From NCBI GenBank assembly GCA_016777645.1, contig JADHRC010000011.1:1-21140 (forward strand): 21,140 nucleotides of DNA. The letters are read 5' to 3'. Made by a program: the position numbers and the translations under genes. Below the pieces are notes generated by a model. The model did no database searches and was not told the origin of the DNA. It saw only the letters and a list, made by a program, of their open reading frames with translations. Source of the DNA: Alphaproteobacteria bacterium (GTDB lineage: Bacteria > Pseudomonadota > Alphaproteobacteria > Puniceispirillales > Marisalimonadaceae). Numbering within the stretch: position 1 is the first letter of the stretch; each line of letters opens with the position of its first letter. This document shows, in pieces, positions 12,685-20,018 of this stretch.

Positions 12685-13056
12685 TTATTGCTTTGAACAT
12701 AATAGGTTTTTAGGTCTTTCTTTTAGTTTAATTGTTCCTTCACTTAATAACACTGGTTTTAATCTCATCGTGTTTTGATCTAAATGCCATGCAAAATCAA
12801 CACCTAAGTATTTATATTTATCTTCAAATAATATAAATGATAAATGTTTTTGCCCAACCACTTTCCCAGCAGAAATAAATTTTCCATTAATTTTTTTTAG
12901 TACTTTTTTCCAAGTTTTATTGTTGTCTATAGTTAAGATAAATTCTTCAACATTAGATTTATTTTTACATATAAATTTAATATTTTTTTCTGATGCAATT
13001 GATGATTTAGATAAAAAAATCACCACATAAGTTAAAAAAAATAATAAGGACTTCAT
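12685..13056 (-). CDS. Small secreted protein, paralogue of the protein at 7818-8204
   Basis: A 123-residue protein with a signal peptide (M-K-S-L-L-F-F-L to about S-S-I-A-S). A cysteine early in the mature part (F-I-C-K-N) and one near the C-terminus (L-L-C-S-K) suggest a disulfide. The centre reads V-V-G-Q-K-H-L-S-F-I-L-F-E-D, then F-A-W-H-L-D-Q-N-T-M-R-L-K-P. It aligns without long gaps to the protein at 7818, including the spacing of both cysteines. The two genes are 4.5 kb apart on opposite strands, so this is a dispersed family rather than a tandem duplicate. Function unknown. Confidence 0.72.
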   Translation of the reverse strand: MKSLLFFLTYVVIFLSKSSIASEKNIKFICKNKSNVEEFILTIDNNKTWKKVLKKINGKFISAGKVVGQKHLSFILFEDKYKYLGVDFAWHLDQNTMRLKPVLLSEGTIKLKERPKNLLCSKQ

Positions 13057-13115
13057 TATTGTATCTTAACTTTTTTTTTAGTGAATGATATTTTTTTTTT
13101 AAATTTCTATTTTGC

Positions 13116-13143
13116 TTGAACTTACTTGTAAAGCATTTAAGAT
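13116..13143 (+). promoter_or_regulatory. Possible promoter before the membrane and zinc-ribbon microproteins
   Basis: TTGAAC (13116-13121), a 16-bp spacer and TAAGAT (13138-13143) lie about 25 bases upstream of the 13169 start codon. The -10 match is moderate. Confidence 0.3.
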
Positions 13144-13168
13144 TTACGCATAGAATTGGAGTATTTTA

Positions 13169-13333
13169 ATGTCTGATAAACCTCAATACATAACATTTAG
13201 ATTTGGGAATAAGGTTTTAAACGTTAATAAAAAAATATTCAAATATACATTAATTCTAATTGTCGCCATTTTCGTTTTATTTCCTTACATGAATTTTACT
13301 ATGCCAACTCATTTCATTACTAACTTAAAATAA
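13169..13333 (+). CDS. 54-residue single-span membrane microprotein
   Basis: ATG 13169 follows TTGGAG (13156-13161). The N-terminal 25 residues are polar and basic (F-R-F-G-N-K-V-L-N-V-N-K-K). They are followed by one hydrophobic span (Y-T-L-I-L-I-V-A-I-F-V-L-F, residues 26-38) and a short tail. By the positive-inside rule the N-terminus should be cytoplasmic. It stands only four bases before the next microprotein gene, so the two are one message. No family recognised. Confidence 0.55.
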   Translation: MSDKPQYITFRFGNKVLNVNKKIFKYTLILIVAIFVLFPYMNFTMPTHFITNLK

Positions 13334-13337
13334 CTTC

Positions 13338-13508
13338 ATGGATAATAATTTACCATGCCCTTATTGTTCTGCTAATCAAGGGTTCATTTATGTTCAGTCT
13401 CATTATCAATGTTTATCATGCAAAAGAGTTGTTGATGATTGTTGCAATGGAGAAGTCGTAAGTGAAAAAATAAATATTAAAGGTAATGCAAAAGTTACAG
13501 AAAGTTAA
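13338..13508 (+). CDS. 56-residue zinc-ribbon microprotein
   Basis: ATG 13338, four bases after the previous stop. The product has two knuckles, C7-P-Y-C10 and C25-L-S-C28, the spacing of a rubredoxin-type zinc ribbon, followed by D-D-C35-C36. The C-terminal 20 residues are charged. Its end overlaps the open frame of the downstream acetyltransferase but falls just before the likely start of that gene at 13516. Too small to be an enzyme; a metal-bound structural or nucleic-acid-binding role is plausible. Confidence 0.6.
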   Translation: MDNNLPCPYCSANQGFIYVQSHYQCLSCKRVVDDCCNGEVVSEKINIKGNAKVTES

Positions 13509-13515
13509 TGGTTTT

Positions 13516-14022
13516 ATGAACTTTAAATGTGAATTTGAAAATAATTATTTGCGTTTATTTCAAGCGCAAAATTCAGATTTTGAGAAGTTATATTTAGTTG
13601 CAAAAGACCCTAATATTTGGAAGGAGCATCCTGAAAATGATAGATGGAAAAAAAGTAAATTTTCTCTTTTTTTTAAAAATGGTTTATCAAATGAGTTTGG
13701 TCTCTTAATTGTTTTTGATAAGCGTGATAATAATTTTATTGGTTCAACAAGATTTTACGGATATGACATTAATAATAGCGCAATAAGAGTTGGTTTTACA
13801 TTCATATCAAAGGAATATTGGGGAACTACAGTTAATTTCCATATTAAAAAAATGATGTTGGACTATGCCTTTAATTTTGTACACAATATATTTTTTGATA
13901 TTGGTGTCAATAACATAAGATCTAGAAAAGCAGTAGAGAAAATAGGTGCCCGCTTGGTTATTGACAGTCCCACCGGTAATGTTGTCTATAGAATCGTTAA
14001 AGAAAATTTTAATGATGTATAA
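13516..14022 (+). CDS. GNAT acetyltransferase, RimJ/RimL-like
   Basis: A 168-residue acetyltransferase of the RimJ/RimL type. Recognisable parts are Y-L-R-L at the first strand, D-P-N-I-W-K-E-H-P (family motif near residue 30), F-I-G-S-T-R-F, V-G-F-T-F-I-S-K-E-Y-W-G-T (acetyl-CoA-binding region) and the closing N-I-R-S-R-K-A-V-E-K-I-G-A-R. The frame opens upstream to 13486, but M-N-F-K at 13516 fits the family start better and avoids overlapping the zinc-ribbon gene. Family members acetylate protein N-termini or small molecules; the target here is unknown. Confidence 0.82.
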   Translation: MNFKCEFENNYLRLFQAQNSDFEKLYLVAKDPNIWKEHPENDRWKKSKFSLFFKNGLSNEFGLLIVFDKRDNNFIGSTRFYGYDINNSAIRVGFTFISKEYWGTTVNFHIKKMMLDYAFNFVHNIFFDIGVNNIRSRKAVEKIGARLVIDSPTGNVVYRIVKENFNDV

Positions 14023-14091
14023 TCCATTTATAAAATCTATTTTTTAATTTCTTTTTATTTATATAAAAATTTCACTATTAAGGAGTTTATA

Positions 14092-14739
14092 ATGACTGAT
14101 TTATCACAACGGCTTTCGAAATGTTACGCTAGCGCTATTCATGATGTATTAAGGGAGAAGGGATATGGTAATTGTGTTTTACCTCCTGAAATTCAAGCTC
14201 TTCAAAGGGGACAAAAATTATTTGGAGAAATTTACACTCTTTCCGGTCATGTTGACAAAACTCTTACCAGGCATGAATCCCTTCTATTATGGTCTCAAGT
14301 ATTATCAAAAGTTCCCAATGGAAAAGTTATTGTTTGTCAACCTAACACTCATTCAATTGCATTAATGGGTGAATTGTCTGCTCGAGCTTTAATGGTTAAG
14401 GGAACAAAAGGGTATCTAATGGATGGCCATTGCAGAGATGTAGAGGAAATAATAGATGCCAAGTTCCCTGTTTTTTGTAGACTTTCCACTCCAGCTGATA
14501 TTGTTGAAAGGTGGAAGTATGACGCTTTAGGCGATCCAATAACAATAGGTAGTGTTACTATTCGCTCAGGTGATTTTATAATTGCAGATATGGATGGCGC
14601 TGTAATTATTCCACAAGAAGTTGTAGAAGAAGTCGTTACTGAAACAGAAAAAGTTATGACTACAGAAAGCGAAATGAGAAAAGCTATATTAAGCGGCATG
14701 GATCCTGAGCAAGCATATCTAAAATTTCGGAAGTTTTAA
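14092..14739 (+). CDS. RraA-family aldolase/decarboxylase (HMG/CHA aldolase-like)
   Basis: A 215-residue protein of the RraA-like/4-hydroxy-4-methyl-2-oxoglutarate aldolase family, with AAGGAG upstream. The conserved centre is G-E-L-S-A (residues 93-97), then G-x-x-G-Y-L-M-D-G-H-C-R-D (about 104-116), with the Asp and Arg that hold the divalent metal and substrate, then F-P-V-F. A later D-M-D-G-A-V-I-I-P closes the core. Family enzymes cleave pyruvate-containing acids or decarboxylate oxaloacetate. The nearby sugar-acid dehydratase and hydroxyacid dehydrogenase make a catabolic role more likely than RNase E inhibition. Confidence 0.88.
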   Translation: MTDLSQRLSKCYASAIHDVLREKGYGNCVLPPEIQALQRGQKLFGEIYTLSGHVDKTLTRHESLLLWSQVLSKVPNGKVIVCQPNTHSIALMGELSARALMVKGTKGYLMDGHCRDVEEIIDAKFPVFCRLSTPADIVERWKYDALGDPITIGSVTIRSGDFIIADMDGAVIIPQEVVEEVVTETEKVMTTESEMRKAILSGMDPEQAYLKFRKF

Positions 14740-14784
14740 AAAATTGATAAATTTTAAAATCTTATTTTATCTTCGAGTAAAATA

Positions 14785-16098
14785 ATGATTATTAACAGAA
14801 AAAATATTTGGTCTCTGTCTTGGCCATTAATAATCGCTAATTTTACTATACCATTAGTAGGATTAACTGACACTGTCATAATGGGTCATATGCCCAACAG
14901 TCTATATTTAGCTGCCATTGCCCTTGGAGGTATAGTTTTCAACTTTATGTATGCTGGATTAAATTTTTTAAGAATGGGGACAACAGGAATTGTTTCTCAA
15001 AATTTTGGTGCCAGTAATTTTGAAGAAATTTTTTTCAGTTTATTAAGACCACTCTTTATAGCTTTCATCATAGGGATAATCCTATACTTTTGTAAAAATT
15101 TACTTTTTGAACTGTCAGTATATTTTCTAACCCCTGATAAAGCATTAGAAAAATTCTATAAAGAATATCTCTTTGTAAGAATGATTGGATTACCAGCAGG
15201 CCTTTTAAATATAGTTTTTCTTGGTTGGTTTTTTGGAATGCAAAAAACAAGATCTGTCATGTTACAATTGATAACTATTAATTTAGTAAACACGATTGCC
15301 TCGATATATCTTGCTGTTTTTCTTGATTATGGGATTTATGGAGTTGCTTTAGGAAGTGTCTTAGCACAATTTTCGGGTCTATTCTTATCAATTATAATTT
15401 TTTTTAATTTTTTTAAACAGTACAATTTTAATTTATTTAAGGTTACTAAAATGCTTAGCATTAGTGCCTTTAGTAATTTATTTTCTATCAGTAAAAATTT
15501 ATTTTTACGCACTATGTTGCTAGTTTTTGTACAAGCTTATTTAATCAAAAAAGCTGGTTTAATAGGTGTTGATCAATTAGCATCAATGGAAATTTTATTA
15601 GTTATTTTTGGCCTGTCTTCTTATACCTTAGATGCTTTTGCGCATTCAGCTGAGTCTACGGTTGGGGTTTCAATTGGTTCTAAAAACAAAGAAAATATTT
15701 ATAAGTCTATTAAAACTACAACTGAGTTAGCTCTCTTCTTTTCAATTTTTATAGGATTAATCTTATATATTTTTAACTATTATTTTTTAGCAATGTTTAC
15801 TAACTTAATTGCACTAAGAGAGATTATTGATAATATTTGGGGTCTTGTTGTAATTACGCCATTTGTTTCAATGTTGGCATTCCAGTTGGATGGGATTTTT
15901 ATCGGGGCTACTCTAGCTAAAGAAATGAGAAATTGTATGATTTTATCATCATTAATTTTTTGTTTAATTATAGAATTTTATTATTCAACCAACCTTGATT
16001 TTAAAAACCTCTACTCTTGTTTTCTCTTGTTTTTAATTTTAAGAGGACTTTTTTTAACAATGTATTTAAACAGAGTTTTTAAATTAGTTAAAAATTAA
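14785..16098 (+). CDS. MATE-family efflux transporter (DinF-like)
   Basis: A 437-residue inner-membrane protein with about twelve spans in two pseudo-symmetric halves. Hallmarks of the DinF branch are S-W-P-L-I-I-A-N at the start, D-T-V-I-M-G-H in span 1, and F-L-R-M-G-T-T-G-I-V-S-Q-N-F-G-A in span 2. In the second half, L-D-A-F-A-H-S-A-E-S-T-V-G and Q-L-D-G-I-F-I-G-A-T correspond to the family repeats. Such carriers export drugs or metabolites in exchange for H+ or Na+. It follows the aldolase gene by 45 bases and may be transcribed with it. Confidence 0.92.
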   Translation: MIINRKNIWSLSWPLIIANFTIPLVGLTDTVIMGHMPNSLYLAAIALGGIVFNFMYAGLNFLRMGTTGIVSQNFGASNFEEIFFSLLRPLFIAFIIGIILYFCKNLLFELSVYFLTPDKALEKFYKEYLFVRMIGLPAGLLNIVFLGWFFGMQKTRSVMLQLITINLVNTIASIYLAVFLDYGIYGVALGSVLAQFSGLFLSIIIFFNFFKQYNFNLFKVTKMLSISAFSNLFSISKNLFLRTMLLVFVQAYLIKKAGLIGVDQLASMEILLVIFGLSSYTLDAFAHSAESTVGVSIGSKNKENIYKSIKTTTELALFFSIFIGLILYIFNYYFLAMFTNLIALREIIDNIWGLVVITPFVSMLAFQLDGIFIGATLAKEMRNCMILSSLIFCLIIEFYYSTNLDFKNLYSCFLLFLILRGLFLTMYLNRVFKLVKN

Positions 16099-16132
16099 TT
16101 CAGGGTATTCATTGAATTAATTAGGATAAAAT

Positions 16133-16588
16133 ATGAACCTTAAACATGAATTTACAAATAAAATAATTTTTAGGCGTCTGATTTTACTTATGGTTTTTCT
16201 CTCGATCTTGTTGGAATTAATTCCAACCATTTTCAATTTTGAAAGATATTATGGTTTAAGTCGTTTTATAAATCAGGGTCTATTGTCTATTTATTTTGAT
16301 ACCAAAGTTGAATTGTATTTAACAGCTTTTATGTCTTTTTTTTCTCTTACTAGTATAATTTTGATATATTTTTTCATTCCTATAGGAAAATACTTTTTTC
16401 TTATTTTCACTATTTTAAATTTTCTTACAATAATGTTTGGAGGAGATATTATTAATTATGGTTTGTTATATCCTATTCAGTGGTTAAAAAATGTAACTGA
16501 GGCATTTATAATTTATTTTATTTTTTGGGGACCACTTAAAAATTTTTTTAAAATAAACAAAGCGTACTTTCAGGATAATAATTTATAG
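16133..16588 (+). CDS. Four-span membrane protein of unknown function
   Basis: A 151-residue protein with four hydrophobic segments (roughly residues 15-32, 62-80, 85-100 and 120-138) and charged ends. There are no recognisable catalytic residues. A TAGGA precedes the ATG by about six bases. The gene lies between the MATE transporter and the peroxiredoxin-like gene on the same strand. Not recognised; an integral inner-membrane protein is all that can be supported. Confidence 0.72.
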   Translation: MNLKHEFTNKIIFRRLILLMVFLSILLELIPTIFNFERYYGLSRFINQGLLSIYFDTKVELYLTAFMSFFSLTSIILIYFFIPIGKYFFLIFTILNFLTIMFGGDIINYGLLYPIQWLKNVTEAFIIYFIFWGPLKNFFKINKAYFQDNNL

Positions 16589-16650
16589 TTTGTAAAAAAA
16601 TTAAAATTAGGTAATTTTTGTTTTTTATAAAAATACAGAGGAGAAATTTA

Positions 16651-17169
16651 GTGAGTGGTCAAATTATCCCAGGCAAAAAAGCACCATCTTTAGATTTACA
16701 TACTACTAATGGTCATACCTGGTCATTAGATGAACATTTTAACAAAACTAAGAGTATGATTGTATTTTATAGAGGTCTACATTGTCCAGTTTGTTCTGTT
16801 TTTTTAAAACAAATCGATATCCAATTATTAGAATATAAAAAATCTAATACTGAAGTAATTGCTATATCAATGGATAGTAAGGAAAAAGCACTTAAAGCAA
16901 AATCTTTATGGTCAATTAATAATTTAAATATAGCCTATGGTTTAACGGAAGATAATGCTAGAGAATGGGGGCTTTATATTTCAAAATCAATTAAAGAGGC
17001 TGAAAGTGACTTATTCTGTGAGCCTGGATTATTTGTAATTAAGGAAGATGGTACTGTATATCTAGCAAATACTTCAAATATGCCATGGGCAAGACCTGAT
17101 TTAACAGACTTCCCAGCAAAATTAGTTTTTGCTCAAGAAAATGATTATCCAGTAAGAGGTAATTACTAA
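16651..17169 (+). CDS. AhpC/TSA-family peroxiredoxin-like protein
   Basis: A 172-residue thioredoxin-fold protein. I start it at GTG 16651 because AGAGGAG (16637-16643) sits just before it and M-S-G-Q matches the family; the longer TTG-started frame adds eleven unlikely residues. The fold begins P-G-K-K-A-P-S-L-D-L. The active site is F-Y-R-G-L-H-C-P-V-C (C45, C48). Peroxiredoxins keep the first Cys as the peroxidatic residue; a C-x-x-C pair like this is typical of the PRX_like branch. It is likely a cytosolic thiol peroxidase or thiol-disulfide protein. Confidence 0.88.
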   Translation: MSGQIIPGKKAPSLDLHTTNGHTWSLDEHFNKTKSMIVFYRGLHCPVCSVFLKQIDIQLLEYKKSNTEVIAISMDSKEKALKAKSLWSINNLNIAYGLTEDNAREWGLYISKSIKEAESDLFCEPGLFVIKEDGTVYLANTSNMPWARPDLTDFPAKLVFAQENDYPVRGNY

Positions 17170-17215
17170 AATATTATCTGTAAAAATTATTATTTGAGAA
17201 AAATTTATAAAAAAA

Positions 17216-18721
17216 TTAATTTTTAATAGTTTTATTATCTATAAAATTTGTCGCTTTTTCAAAAATCATATTCTTTCTATCTTCATTCATTCTTTCAACA
17301 GATTTTACTAATATTGAAAGTCTTGGGTTAGTTTTAAAAAAAGATAAATTATCACTCATAAACTTCCAATATAGACCATCAACTATATCGCACCATTCAT
17401 CCTTCTTATAATTACTCATTTTTAAAATATAGTTTGAACCGCAAGAATAAGGCTTTGTGGCAAAAATGCCTCCATCAGCAAATGTACCCATTCCATAAAC
17501 ATTTGGAACCATTACCCAATCAGAAGAGTCAACAAACATTTCCATAAACCATTTGTAAATTTCATCAGGATGTATTCTAGAGAGGTTCATTATATTGCAA
17601 ACAATCATCAACCTTGGAATATGATGAGTGTATCCATACTTCAAACAATCATTGATTACATCATCAAGAGGTTTAATGCCAGTTGTGCCTTCATACCAGT
17701 CTTTAGTTAATTTTCTGTTATGTTGCCAAAAATTCAATTTTTTCTCTTCTTTACCTTTATAATGATAAATACCTCTTATAAATTCTCTCCATCCTATTAT
17801 TTGTCTGATAAATCCTTCTAGAGAATTTAGTGGTATTGAGTTTTTCTTTGAAAAATTTATAGCTTTTTCAACAATCTCTTTTGGTGTTAAAAGACCCATG
17901 TTAATAATTGGACTTAGTGCGCTATGATAAAGAAAATTGTTATTATCTATAATAGCATCTTCATATGTTCCAAAGTCATGAAACTTATTTTGAAAGAAAA
18001 TCTCCATCCACTTTAGAGCTTCTTCTCGGTTTGTAGGCATCCATAAATAATCAGCAGAACCCGGATGATCTCTAAACAAGACATTAATTTTATGTTTTAG
18101 ATTATTGATTCTTTGATCTTCGGTATTTATTGGAACTTTTGGAATCTTAATTTTTCCAGAAATTTTTTTTCTATTTTCTTCATCAAACGACCATTTACCA
18201 CCAATAGGTTTTTTGTTATTGTCAATTAAGATGGACATCTTAATTCTCATTTTTTGGTAAAAACTTGCCATTTTAATTAAACTTTTTTGAGTTTTTGCAA
18301 ATTCTACAAATTGAGACCTAGAGTTGAGAAACATGGGGCTTTGGAATAATTTAGTTTCTAAATTATTGTCTGATACAAATTTATTAAATCTATCTTCAAA
18401 AAAGTGATCTTCAATTTCAAAGTAGCTAATTGTTCGAACTTTTTCATCTTTTAGGATTTTAAGTAATTTATTCTCGTATGTATCTTTAAAGTTTTTATCA
18501 TCTATTGAATTATAATAAACAATAAAGCCATTCTTTACTAACTGATCTCTATATTGCCTCATAGACCATAAAAACATTAATATTTTTAGTTTATGATGTT
18601 TTTGGTAGGTAGTTAGGCTAAAATCTTCAGCCATAAAAATTTTTTTAACTTTTGTTTTTTTTATATATTCTAATGGAAAGAGTTGATTGCCTAAAATTAA
18701 TAATAAGTTGTTAGTCTGCAT
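17216..18721 (-). CDS. Cryptochrome/photolyase, bacterial (6-4)-type family (PF04244-like)
   Basis: A 501-residue flavoprotein of the deoxyribodipyrimidine photolyase-related family (relatives include Agrobacterium PhrB). The antenna domain is at about residues 1-130. The FAD-binding helical domain has G-W-R-E-F-I-R-G, H-H-I-P-R-L-M-I, S-D-W-V-M-V-P-N-V-Y-G-M-G and A-D-G-G-I-F-A-T-K-P-Y. Founding members carry a 4Fe-4S cluster held by one Cys in mid-domain and three near the C-terminus (C-x2-C...C). Here that C-terminal region reads M-S-N-Y-K-K-D-E-W-C, with only one Cys, so the cluster is probably absent. I use ATG 18721 (M-Q-T-N-N), seven bases after the upstream dehydratase stop. A GTG at 18742 would overlap that gene. 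It would repair UV photoproducts or sense light. Confidence 0.88.
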   Translation of the reverse strand: MQTNNLLLILGNQLFPLEYIKKTKVKKIFMAEDFSLTTYQKHHKLKILMFLWSMRQYRDQLVKNGFIVYYNSIDDKNFKDTYENKLLKILKDEKVRTISYFEIEDHFFEDRFNKFVSDNNLETKLFQSPMFLNSRSQFVEFAKTQKSLIKMASFYQKMRIKMSILIDNNKKPIGGKWSFDEENRKKISGKIKIPKVPINTEDQRINNLKHKINVLFRDHPGSADYLWMPTNREEALKWMEIFFQNKFHDFGTYEDAIIDNNNFLYHSALSPIINMGLLTPKEIVEKAINFSKKNSIPLNSLEGFIRQIIGWREFIRGIYHYKGKEEKKLNFWQHNRKLTKDWYEGTTGIKPLDDVINDCLKYGYTHHIPRLMIVCNIMNLSRIHPDEIYKWFMEMFVDSSDWVMVPNVYGMGTFADGGIFATKPYSCGSNYILKMSNYKKDEWCDIVDGLYWKFMSDNLSFFKTNPRLSILVKSVERMNEDRKNMIFEKATNFIDNKTIKN

Positions 18722-18728
18722 TTTAAAT

Positions 18729-19904
18729 TTACTCAAACACACTTTTTTTTGTTGTATTTGAGGTAATGAAATCCCAATTGTATTTAACTCCTAAACCTAT
18801 TTCATTTGGAACTGATACGCATCCGTCGCTATCTATGCAATCGATCATATCTGAATATCCACATGTATAAACAGGTGCCATTGTGTTTGGACAGTCTGGC
18901 CCTACTAAAGCCACCTCATAAAAATTAGAATTTCTTGTTGCAGCCATCACGTGTCTATGTGCAGGTCCACATGCATGAACTTCAACATCAACTCCAAAAG
19001 CTTCTGCCAGATGAGAGATTTTCATAGCCCCTGTTATTCCCATATCATATTCAGGATCAGATCTTAAAAAATCTGTCCCACCAGCAATTAAAAAATCACA
19101 CTTGGTTTCAATACCTCTAATGTGTTCTGTCTGCAAAATAGGTGTTTTTAACATTTCACGAAGTCGTTTATGAGAAAAAGCTGAAACACCACTATCTCTA
19201 TAAGGATCTTCTAGCCAAAAATAGCCGGCTTCGTCACAGGCTCTTCCTACATATAATGCGTCTGCAAAGGTTCTTAGTTGACAAGCTGGATCAAGCATTA
19301 GTGTCATTTTATCACCAACCTCTCTAGCAACATGCAAAACATTTTCTGCTTCTTCTTTAGCATTACCTTCGTGCCACCCATGGACTTTAAAAGCTTTATA
19401 TCCCATATCAAAACAATGATGAGCAAAGTCCGCAAAGGCTTCTTTGCAATCTAGTCCTCCGTTTCTGTCACCATGATATGTGCTGGCGTATGCTGGCAAA
19501 CGCTTTCTATATCCTCCAAGTAATACACTTATAGAGCAGTTCAAATTTTTTCCTGCCCAATCCCATAATGCTATATCTAGTGGGCCATGCCCCATATGAT
19601 CAAATTGTCTTAATTCTCTTTTAAAATCATCATAAATTTTTTCTCTCTCACAAGCATCATACTCTAGAAGTTTAGGAGCTAACATCTTTGTTTGAGCGCA
19701 TGCAACGCTATTACCGCCCCAGTGAGTTACATACTCGCCTTTACATCCATCTTTTGTTTCTATTACAATGGCATATTTATCTAATTTGATAGACTTGCCT
19801 TTAGAATATCCAACCGCTCCAATAGTATTTGCATTAGTTAAAAGACCAAGGTTTTGTACTTCATGAGTAAATTCATGGATTTCAACTCTCTTAATTTGAC
19901 TCAT
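18729..19904 (-). CDS. Mandelate racemase/enolase-superfamily enzyme, probable sugar-acid dehydratase
   Basis: A 391-residue two-domain enzyme: an alpha+beta capping domain up to about residue 130, then a TIM-like barrel. The catalytic K-x-H motif is at 173-175 (F-K-V-H-G-W). Metal ligands are D205 (L-D-P-A), E232 (L-E-D-P) and E260 (T-E-H). The dyad partner His is around 310-316 (V-H-A-C-G-P-A-H). The superfamily abstracts the alpha-proton of a carboxylate, most often dehydrating sugar acids to 2-keto-3-deoxy acids. AAGTAAC and similar give only a weak ribosome binding site. It is head-to-tail with the photolyase and divergent from an FMN hydroxyacid dehydrogenase, which suits hydroxy-acid catabolism. 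The true substrate is not deducible. Confidence 0.9.
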   Translation of the reverse strand: MSQIKRVEIHEFTHEVQNLGLLTNANTIGAVGYSKGKSIKLDKYAIVIETKDGCKGEYVTHWGGNSVACAQTKMLAPKLLEYDACEREKIYDDFKRELRQFDHMGHGPLDIALWDWAGKNLNCSISVLLGGYRKRLPAYASTYHGDRNGGLDCKEAFADFAHHCFDMGYKAFKVHGWHEGNAKEEAENVLHVAREVGDKMTLMLDPACQLRTFADALYVGRACDEAGYFWLEDPYRDSGVSAFSHKRLREMLKTPILQTEHIRGIETKCDFLIAGGTDFLRSDPEYDMGITGAMKISHLAEAFGVDVEVHACGPAHRHVMAATRNSNFYEVALVGPDCPNTMAPVYTCGYSDMIDCIDSDGCVSVPNEIGLGVKYNWDFITSNTTKKSVFE

Positions 19905-20018
19905 TGTTACTTCCTAAAAATTTGAATAGACAAAATTTAAAAAACTTATATGTTTTTTTATTTTAAATAATCTTTATTTAAAATTACTTACTAAAATAAT
20001 TCATGTAAAGGATATTAA

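Noticed and set aside
14349..14699. Long minus-strand open frame inside the RraA-family gene.
   Set aside because: It is an antisense shadow; the plus frame carries all the family motifs and a good ribosome binding site.
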